Under the pieces are notes generated by a model that did no database searches, had not been told where the DNA came from, and was given only the letters and a program-made list of their open reading frames with translations. A program made the position numbers and the translations under genes. Shown piece by piece: positions 55,658 through 64,000 of a stretch of DNA of 64,000 bases (within the stretch, counting starts at the first letter, position 1; each line of letters begins with the position of its first letter). The DNA lies in assembly GCF_030272615.1 (NCBI RefSeq), contig NC_081413.1, positions 100,533,239 to 100,597,238 on the forward strand. Reading direction: 5' to 3'. Origin of the DNA: Cryptomeria japonica. Lineage: Eukaryota > Streptophyta > Pinopsida > Cupressales > Cupressaceae.

Positions 55658-56831
55658 TGTCACTACCATTATATTGAAAGAGGGGTGAATCCAATAGATC
55701 TAGCCACAATCGAAATAAGGAAGGGGTTGAAATTTTGATTAGATTCATTGGGTAGAATTTTACCCCCTCTTTCTAGTTGAAATTGGATGATAATTGTGAA
55801 ATTAGGATAAAACAAGGAATAATTGAAGTAAATTGTCAAAAACAAACTACTATAGATATCCCACAAAGCCACAAATTGAGATCTAGGCAAAAATAAGATA
55901 TTTAGAACATGTTCCCAGAAGTTCGGCCTGATTTTTTGAGACTAGGTAGTACAGATTTGGCCCAGTCGTCTGGAATTCGCTTCGTCAAAATTTGAACCTA
56001 TTTGTCATTGTTGACTATGTCAAAATCTAGGAGTACAACTCATGAGCCCATTCCTTGCACATAGAAAGAAAGGAAATAGGGTTGTGGATAGGGGTTTTCC
56101 TTAAGTCAAACCTCGATTTAGGAATTAACCTTGAATTGAATAATGTAAATACTGAAGTAAATGCTAATAAGATATACCTTAGATCTGTAATTGTTGATGA
56201 TGATGAAATTCTCTTTCAATGTGATCATAAATATTAAATGTAATGGCATAACAACCACATGAACATGAAAAAACCCTAATCACACACACATCCTTGCATG
56301 AAGATTGATGCAACTTTGCTCCACAATGCTTGAAAGATAAAATGCAACCTTGAATCTCTAAAAAATGCTTGATGATGAATGCCTCATGGATGCATGAATA
56401 ATAGGGTATGGAGACCTAGGTTGAAAAGAATTGATATGATTTATTTATATAGGGTGCCCTAGGTAATCTATCGATTAGGCCGACCTCCAACGGTCAAGTG
56501 TAGCCATGAGGACCAAAATTTATCAAGGAGGGGGAGTACATGCCTTATTTCAAATTAGATCCACATTAAGGGGGATTGGGGAATTTTGGGGTCTCTTGGT
56601 CCAGCAACAAGGTTCTCCATGCCCTGGTCCTCCAAAATCAAGAAAAACCAATCAAGAAATAGGGGGTGATATCCTCTGGGAAAGGGCCCACCCATTGGCA
56701 TCAAAAAGTGACATCACGGTAGGAGTAAAATATGGCCAAAATGGGCCTAAGAGGAATGAAAATGAGACACACTAAAATAGGAGCACAAATATGAGGTGTA
56801 AATTGGATTGGTTACAATTTATGATGCTACA
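55658..56831 (-). mobile_element. Putative LTR, antisense
   Basis: On the minus strand the sequence starts TGTAGCATCATAAATTG at 56831, right after a purine tract AAAGTGGGGGCTAAA (56832-56846), the signature of a polypurine tract/3' LTR border. The other end is placed at 55658 (minus ...GGTAGTGACA), but the flanks CCAAG and TTTAG do not match, so that limit is uncertain. No coding sequence. Confidence 0.55.
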
Positions 56832-56846
56832 TTTAGCCCCCACTTT

Positions 56847-57658
56847 AATGGGAGTATGAGCCTATGTAAATACCCGCGGTAAAACAGAAAAGAGAGGAGC
56901 GATTAGGAGTGAGATCACAAGGAGATAAGAGATCTTTAATTTCATAGAATTGTTGGTTCCTAATAATGCCCTAGTAATTAAGACACATTTCCTTGACCAA
57001 AGGGTTCAATTCTCTACATCACTTGATCACTAATTCATTAATCAGAAGCTCATTCACTTGTCAACCCAAGAACATATACTTGAAACAGGTTTGCACTATA
57101 TGTGCACAAAGAAACTCATAAGGAATATTAACTTAAGCTTGAAGCAACTAAATAAGGAGTTAATGGAAAACATTGAATTCTAGTGATGGTTCTACTGATA
57201 TCAATTTAATCTACTTAATATGAAACTTAACATTTTTGTCAAAAATAAACTAACCAGCTAGTAATCATAAACTTTGTTTTCCTTTGGTTGCAGGAACAGA
57301 CATAGAATGGAGTTTATGTGGCTGCGTGACAGTCAACTAAAAGATTCTAACCAACAAACATAAGCTTGCTAATGAACTCACTCAGTAGAGTGTAAAAGTA
57401 AATGAATGTGGATGCTCCCCAAGTGGGACCCATTGGATGAGCTTCCAAAATATTAACCAAATCTAAAGATTACAACAACATCATAAACACATTGATACTC
57501 TCAACATTAAAGATGGCAGAACTGAAATCTCTTTTATTATTTAGACTATGAAAACAAAGTACACTTGATACTCAGAAAAGATAAAATTGCATTTTTTAAC
57601 TCCATCCTTAATCGATGGATTCATAAGAGATTCTACAACTAACTAACTACATAGTCGA
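56847..57658. other. Unassigned sequence, possibly internal to the antisense LTR element
   Basis: If the LTR at 55658-56831 is a 3' LTR, this would be the 3' end of its internal region. I recognise no domain. Confidence 0.4.
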
Positions 57659-59330
57659 TGTAATGCCTCGCCAGGAAACCCCGAAGGGATAACACTAAAA
57701 CACAAGAGTAGAGTGTAAATTTTTTTTTTTAAAGTTAAAACAGAATAAAGACACATTGAGTTAACATTAAGTTCAGATTACACAATGGAAGACTTAACTA
57801 ACACCTAAAGGGTTTCCCAACGTGATTACTTGATTCGACACTTAACTCAACTCACGCTAATAATACAATTAAGTTGATTAACTTAATGACATGATTATAT
57901 TTAAACAATGATTAAATTTATTCAATAGGTTAAAAATATAGATAACATGATTAAGTTCATCCATAGCAATTTAACCACACATTACATCCATTCTTAAATT
58001 AAAACATATGTCATGCATCTAATTTCCATACACACTTTAATTGCATTAAAAACTAATGAATACTTTGCACTTCACTAAACCTACAATCTTCATGATCCAT
58101 AATACTGTATTTAATAACTTCATGCATGCATTTAAGATTAATATCATCTAATCTACATTATACATTTTAACCATAATGTCATCCATACATGCAAAATAAA
58201 AAGGAACCAAATGAACACAAACACCACATAACACCAAATTGATATCAGAGTTCACCCCTAATGGGCTACATCTTCGGGTTTGCTTAACTGCAAGGCCCCT
58301 CTAATAAATAATAGGGTGAAGAATACATAAGGTTCGCATCCATTACATCCAGCCAATAAGGCGTACATTAAAAAAAAACATATGACCACATCAGTCAAAA
58401 GATACATGAATGATCCCAGAAGAAGGAAAAGGAACCATCTGAAATATGATAAGAAGCAAATACAAAAAAACAACTCAAGCACCCGCGAAACTGATTCCTC
58501 GCAACCCATCATAAGCAACCCATGGTCTAACATGAATATCTGGTACTCACAAGGGCATAAACAACCAGATGTGACTCCAAAATAGTACTCCTAGCAAAGA
58601 AAACACAAATTGCACACTAGTGAACATAAGGGATGAGTATCGTCACATAACTTGGTATGGTTACCCTGGCAGGCCTCCATAGGTCGACCCCATCTACTGG
58701 GTTACCTTGTTAACTTTTCCTGAACCTCCCGCCCATCCAAGTCTCATGTGGACCCAACACATCCTTTCGTGAAGACAAGGTTGTTGGTTTGCCATTTCAG
58801 GCCTTCTCACTACATTCTGATCTTGTACTAGCACTCAACCCATGCGTAAGGCACAATTATCTTACTTAGTGTTTTCATCTACTATACTCCCTAATATACT
58901 AGTAGGTTATCACTTATTTAGACACACTTTCGATGGGTTACCTTGCTAGCACTTTGGGCGCGACGCCCACTCGAAAGCCACTCTCCCGTATGACACTAAA
59001 CCACAATCAAATGAAACTCCAAAAACCAAGGTATACACAAGGACTAGTTTACGGAGTTCAATACGGTAGAAATACCCACTTGGCCAAACAAGTCCTCACA
59101 TGAGGTGCACTAGCTAACAATTCTCTGGCTAGAGACATGACCAGCTACAGTCATCTACATAACAACATCCAACACTCACATAAAGGACATGACCAGATAC
59201 AAAACAATCACATGAAAATAGTCAATACTTGAGATCAAGGACATAACCAGATACAAACTAACCATATGATAATATCCAACACTCACAATCAAGGACTTGC
59301 CTTTTTTTAATCAAATGTGAATACATAAAA
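57659..59330. mobile_element. LTR-like region with internal short repeats
   Basis: Begins TGTAATGCCTCGCCAGGAAA, an LTR-like start. The stretch 58250-59120 is richer in G+C than its surroundings and contains repeated GG(T/G)TTACC(C/T)TG phrases. Right end not defined; no protein domain seen. Orientation and identity are tentative. Confidence 0.4.
59125..59295. repeat. Three-copy tandem repeat of about 60 bp
   Basis: GACATGACCAG(C/A)TACA ... TCCAACACTCACA recurs three times with changes. Confidence 0.7.
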
Positions 59331-59949
59331 TTAAACACGCATTGACATAAAGCTGTAATGACAATCATTTTTTCATAACGCTTAAAAATACAAATCGATC
59401 AAGTTTTCTAATTGATCTAAATTTACAAATATAATATTTGAACAAAATCACCATTACATAATAATTTCAAAACCAAAATTGCAATTATATAATCCTGCCT
59501 ATTTACCAATACATACAAACAAACATTAATAAATGTATTTTCTCATCTAAGATCCATATTTCATTAAAAGTAAATGTCATCAAATTCCTAACTATATCTA
59601 TCCATCTTCAAATTCCCCAATTAACATATTATTTAATTTCAGAAATATCCAACTACTATATTGTTTTAATTTCCAAGAATTAACAAATAATATAATATTT
59701 ATTTTTCCAATTTTCAAATAGTATATTATTTCCTTTATAAAAATTCCCATATAACATATATTATTTCATTTCCTAAGATTTTCCAAATAATATATATATT
59801 ATTTCACTTCTCTAAAATTTACTAAATAACATATATATTAATTTCACTTTCTAGGAAAAATCGAAAACCACTTTGAATGATTGAAATTAATTTGATTATA
59901 GTTCTATTATATTTATGAATTAAAAATTATCAAGAGCGAATTTTTGGCT
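59331..59949. other. AT-rich spacer
   Basis: Many short ATATTATTT(C)A-type phrases; no gene seen. Confidence 0.5.
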
Positions 59950-59962
59950 CTCTGCGAATTTT

Positions 59963-61813
59963 TTGGTTCACTGCAAATGCTTCCATTCACAAATCATGCA
60001 ACTCACAAACTTCTCTCCCTCTAAATGCAAGCAACCCTTGAATGAAGAGGTTGGACCCTGGCAGGTGGTGGAAAGCAAGAAGTCCATACGCTACAGGAAT
60101 GCCCATAAAAGTCTGTTAAACCCTAAGTCGCTAACCTCGGGAGCTACGACCTACTCTCCATCATCCTGGCTGTTGCTTGGGGGAACCAAATACGCTTGTT
60201 TTCCCCCCTCCTTCCCTCCTCCCAAAGGTCATTTCAATAAATTAGTTGGTTAAGCCAGAGAGTTCAGAAAAGTGCTAAACCATCGGTGGATTAAAGAAAA
60301 TCCTTCTTTACGGGACTCTCCATGGCAAAACATTAACAGAAGAGCATCCCTCCCCCACCATGCGAAGCGAAAAGATGGGTCACATTTGACTTCCTAGAAT
60401 CCTAAAGACCGAAATCCAACGATCAAGGTGGAATCAGTTTCTCTTGAGAAGAATACCATTTTTCATCAGAGTAATAGCTTCATTGGCAAATGGAGAGTAC
60501 CCTTTCATTATTTTGATGAAGTTAAAGGATGGTGGGAATCAAAATTTCAGAAAATAGTAAGTATCTTCAACTTGGGCTCTCAATGTGTCATCAATTCTAG
60601 TGTAAAGAAGGATCTTCTTAGATGTAAAGAAAAATTGCTTAACAGCTATATTTTTTATTGCACTGATTGGATTCCCAACTTTAACCCTAAAAATTTTTCC
60701 TTTAAAAGTTCCTTATATTGGGTTAATATCAGCCCTCTTCCAGTTGAATTTCACTCTCCAGAGATAATAGAATCAATTCGGAAGGGCTAGGGAAATGTCT
60801 GGCTTTCACAGACATTTAGGATAGGAACTTTGATAGGGATATAAAAATATTAATCGATCTCAAAACTACTAACCCTAAATTGAGCCCTCTCAATCTAATT
60901 TCTTCAGTAGGGAAGTGGGAGATCAACCCTTCAATCTATGACGATATCATTTACACTTCAGAACCGTATATCTGCAATCCTATCAAAATAACAAAAAGCA
61001 ACCCCATTTCTGATGAAAGCAAAGTTCAGATCGACAACAGCCAGCCATCCTCAAGTCTCGAGGCTCATCCTACCCCTCCTAAAATGGCAACCACAATAGG
61101 CTTGCGGTTTCTCAACAAAAATAGGGCGGATTTGCCTGCTTCTGACACTTCCTCTCAAATAGAAGCCCCGATAACCAAGATAGCCAATACCCTGCCATAT
61201 ACTTCCCCTCTTAGGCCCTAAATCAGATCCATCGCGTGCCCCTTTGGTCAGCCAAAATTTAATTCCTTCTCCTCTTGTTTCGCAACAACCCCCCAACGTA
61301 GTCCAGGTCAACAAAAACTTAGACAAGGATTCTATCTCTTTAAAGAGAGAAGCCTTAAGCAACCTAGTTGAATTCACCAATTCCTTTAAAGCGGATATAG
61401 TTGAGCAGTTAGAGATTGTGGAGCGTAGTTTGGTTGATGATGATGATCTTACAAACCTAAAACACATCCTAGATACGGGAGACTCAAATGATTGCACTCA
61501 CAATAAAGTGCATCTCGACTCAGTATTCAACTCCACTTTCCCTCCCCCTTCTCCTCGGAAATCTTCCAAGATAGAGATCCCTGGAGAGGCCCCTCTCGCT
61601 CATAGTGAGACAAACCGTCTGGAAGTTGGCACGTTAGGTTTAGCCCTTAACACGGAAAGTAGGAACAAACCAGATTGTGGATCCTCACAGAAGAGGAGAG
61701 GGAGAAGATCTAATTCAGAGTTAAGACTATTGGATGGAAAGGCTTTAGACCAAACTAAGCTGGCAGACATTTTCAATGCAAGGAGCGGGAAGTTCCCTCC
61801 CATATCGCCATGA
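59963..61813 (+). pseudogene. LINE ORF1, frameshifted
   Basis: The N-terminal piece 59963-60253 contains GPWQVVESKKSIRYRNAHKS. The central piece 60428-60790 (120 codons) is DUF4283-like (FIGKWRVPFHYFDEVKGWW, LYWVNISPLPVEFHSPEII). It continues in another frame at 60880-61221 and returns to the first frame at 61244-61813 (189 codons, Ser/Asn/Lys-rich tail). At least two frameshifts and stops. Unlike the copy at 1-1136, I see no CCHC zinc knuckle after the DUF4283-like part; only an isolated Cys (EPYICNPIK) lies where it would be expected. Confidence 0.78.
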
Positions 61814-64000
61814 AGCTATTATTGTGGAATGTTAGGGGTATCAATGCCCCTAACAAGCAGCGCATCCTCAAGCATTGAATCTTTAAGGTCAAAGTTGAAA
61901 TTACTGTTATTTAGGAAACCAAGCTTGACAGTCTTGCAAGGGACTCCTTTGGGAAACGATTAGGAAAATACAACTGGTCAGGTATCCCTACGACTGGGGC
62001 TTTTGGAGGTTTAGGCATTATATGGGATCCAAGCCGCATCTCTTTAGACATTATAGAGACCAATAGGTTCTGGATGGGACTAGACATCAAATGTATCAGT
62101 AATAACCTAAGGTTTAATCTAATTAATGTCTATGGTCCTACCCCAAATGACTTAAAACGAGCAGTCTAGGAGGATTTATCTTCCTTCATGAACATAAATA
62201 AGAACAGAGATTGCATAATAGGTGGTGATTTCAATGCCATAGTCTTCGTAGCTGAGAAATCAAGTGAATGCTCTAGAGAACCCCAATCCTTATTAGATTT
62301 TAGAGAATGGACCTTCCAGAATAACCTAAGGGACATTCATATGGATAATGGTGTCTTTACTTGGACCAACAAAAGATCTGGGTTCAGTGTGATAGCAGAA
62401 AGATTAGATAGGTTCCTTATTAAGGATAACTTAGCCACCCTCAACAATGTCTTAGTCAAGGCATCCATCCTCCCTTTCTCAGGCTCTGACCACTTCCCGA
62501 TCCAATTATCTATAGTTGAAGACCTCAATCCACTGAAATGCCCATTCAAATTTGATCTCATGTGGCTGAAAGAAGAAAACTTCATTAGTATGATAGAAAA
62601 GTGGTGGTCATCATTCGAGGTATTTGGATCCAAACTTTTATGCTTTGTTTCAAAGCTTAAAATGATCAAACAAGCTCTTCTCTCATGGAACAGAGAAAAA
62701 TTTGGCAATATTTTTGAAACCAAGACCAAAATCGAATTAGAATTAAACAAGCTAAACAAATCAGTGATTGATTTTGGGGTGGACCAAGAACGATACTTAA
62801 AAGAAAAAATGCTCATGAAAAAATATGAAGATATTCTGTCCAAAGAAGAAACATTTTGGAAACAAAAATCATGAGATACTTGGTTAGCTGATGGGGATAG
62901 GAAAATCAAATTTTTCCATGCTAGTACCAAAGCTAGAAGGAGCAGGAAAAAAATAACCAAGATCATTGACAATGGTTGTCTGATAGAAGATCCTGAAAGA
63001 ATAGCCAAACACACTATTAACTTTTTCCATACCCTTCTCAACTCAGAATCCTCCAATCTGACTTCTCAGGAAAGTCTCCTACAGAATATCCCTAAATTAA
63101 TTTCTAAAGAACACAATATGACTCTTAATCAGAGCTTCACAGTAGAAGAAATCGAGAAAGCAGTTAAAGAACTGCACCCAGAAAAAACTCTTGGGCCGGA
63201 TGGTTTCCCAGCTGCCTTCTTTCACTCGTGCTGGCATTTTATGGTACCGAAATTAGTGGTGGCTCTCGAAGGTGCCAGACAATCAGGTAGGCTCCTCTGA
63301 GAGATCAACAACACCTTCATTGCCCTCATCTCCAAAAAAGCCTATGTTGACACCTTGGATGAGTTCAGACCAATCGCCCTCTGCAATACACTCTACACAA
63401 TCTTCACAAAAGCATTAGCTAATAGACTCAAACCCCTCCTTCAAATTATCATCTCAGAAGAACAATCCGGTTTTGTCCCTAGCAGATCCATCTTGGATGG
63501 GATTATTATCACCCACGAGGAAATCCACTCCTCTCACTCCAATTCTAGACCATCTATGTTCATCAAGCTAGATATCAAAAAGGCATATGATAAAGTGGAC
63601 TGGAGGTTCCTTTGCAAATGCATGGCAGCATTCGGATTCAACAAAAGCTTGATTAACTTGATATTTGAATGCATTTGAACCCCCCACTTCTCAATTTTGG
63701 TTAATGGTTCTCCTCAGGGCTTCTTCGCTAGCTCTAGAGGTCTGAGACAAGGGGACCCTATATCCCCCTTTCTTTATATTATCATGGCAGAAGCTCTAGG
63801 TAGGACCATACAAAAATCTCAAGAGCTTAATAACATAGAAGGGATTAGAATAACGAGCAATATCGATCCAGTGACTCATCAGCAATTTGCAGATGATACT
63901 CTTCTGTTGGGGAATACCTCCCCCTCTGAAGCTCAAAATTTCAAAACAATACTGGAATGGTACACAAAAGATTCTGGCCAAGAGGTTAACAAGGCAAAAA
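61810..64000 (+). pseudogene. LINE ORF2: endonuclease and reverse transcriptase, with in-frame stops
   Basis: One continuous frame from ATG 61810, broken by stops but with no frameshift seen. AP-type endonuclease: LLLWNVRGINAPNKQRIL, (stop)ETKLDSL, GGLGIIWDP, NVYGPTPND, IIGGDFNAI (62218-62244), DIHMDNGVFTWTNKRSGFSV, SDHFPIQLS (about 62485-62511). RT: GPDGFPAAFFHSCW, DEFRPIALCNTLYTIFTKAL, EEQSGFVPSRSILDGIIITH, KLDIKKAYDKVDW, RGLRQGDPISPFLY and FADD (63886-63897), all catalytic residues retained. Stops include TAG replacing Gln before ETK and TGA at 62872-62874. It would nick target DNA and copy LINE RNA if intact. Confidence 0.9.

Larger units (their letters stand above)
59950..64000 (+). mobile_element. 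L1-type LINE retrotransposon (5' part; continues past the window)
   Basis: ORF1 remnants at 59963-61813, then ORF2 from 61810 with endonuclease and reverse transcriptase still open to the window edge apart from stops. The ORF1 stop and ORF2 start overlap as ATGA at 61810-61813. The 3' end (RNase H, A-tail) is outside. Confidence 0.9.

Noticed and set aside
61051-61497. 148-codon antisense ORF
   Set aside because: Shadow of LINE ORF1; no domain.
62337-63056. 239-codon antisense ORF
   Set aside because: Complement of LINE ORF2, which has clear endonuclease and RT motifs on the plus strand.
1-64000. tRNA, rRNA or other structural RNA genes
   Set aside because: No cloverleaf with A/B boxes or rRNA-like segment noticed; the TGGTATCAGAGC sites are primer binding sites beside LTRs, not tRNAs.

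Overview
This is nuclear DNA from a plant with a large, repeat-rich genome. I favour a gymnosperm, probably a conifer, but that is inference. The evidence is one ordinary multi-exon gene with a 5.2 kb intron, long (about 2 kb) Ty3/gypsy LTRs, decayed copia and LINE copies nested in one another, degenerate interstitial telomere-like arrays and a large satellite. Nothing bacterial, plasmid-like or CRISPR-like is present.

Layout. 1-1136: antisense LINE ORF1 fragment. 1432-4720: copia-type LTR split by a small antisense LTR element without recognisable genes (1500-4520). 5439-6974: isolated copia-type LTR. 7-10.4 kb: AT-rich, with one ~110 bp tandem repeat. 10.4-31.25 kb: a composite repeat block of telomere-like arrays, purine/pyrimidine minisatellites and a satellite of a 20 bp unit that runs in both orientations (13975-14363 and 23545-28029). 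The satellite is split by a complete but dead gypsy element (14364-23544). The core of this block is bounded by an inverted repeat (11905-12120 versus 29650-29868).

32.2-43.5 kb: the only apparently intact cellular gene, a CBL-interacting protein kinase (CIPK) of the intron-rich class. It has 15 inferred coding exons, 453 codons, and all junctions in frame with GT-AG borders. Its promoter-proximal segment has a diverged second copy inside intron 5. Introns 5, 10 and 11 also hold a 5'-truncated LINE end and small foldback elements.

44.3-52.2 kb: a copia element whose 5' LTR carries a nested solo LTR of the same family as the gypsy LTRs (exact 5 bp duplication TAGGA). It is 3' truncated and carries many TAG stops. 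54-56.8 kb: antisense copia remnant plus an antisense LTR. 57.6-59.3 kb: another LTR-like region. 59.95-64.0 kb: a LINE (ORF1, endonuclease, reverse transcriptase) that runs off the window.

The kinase would act in calcium signalling: a CBL sensor binds the NAF motif and relieves autoinhibition. The remaining elements are parasitic or structural DNA and show no functional cooperation with it. I found no convincing new enzymatic system. The most unusual items are the inverted-repeat-bounded bidirectional satellite, the duplicated kinase promoter within its own intron, and the TAG-biased stop codons that look like a footprint of CHG methylation.
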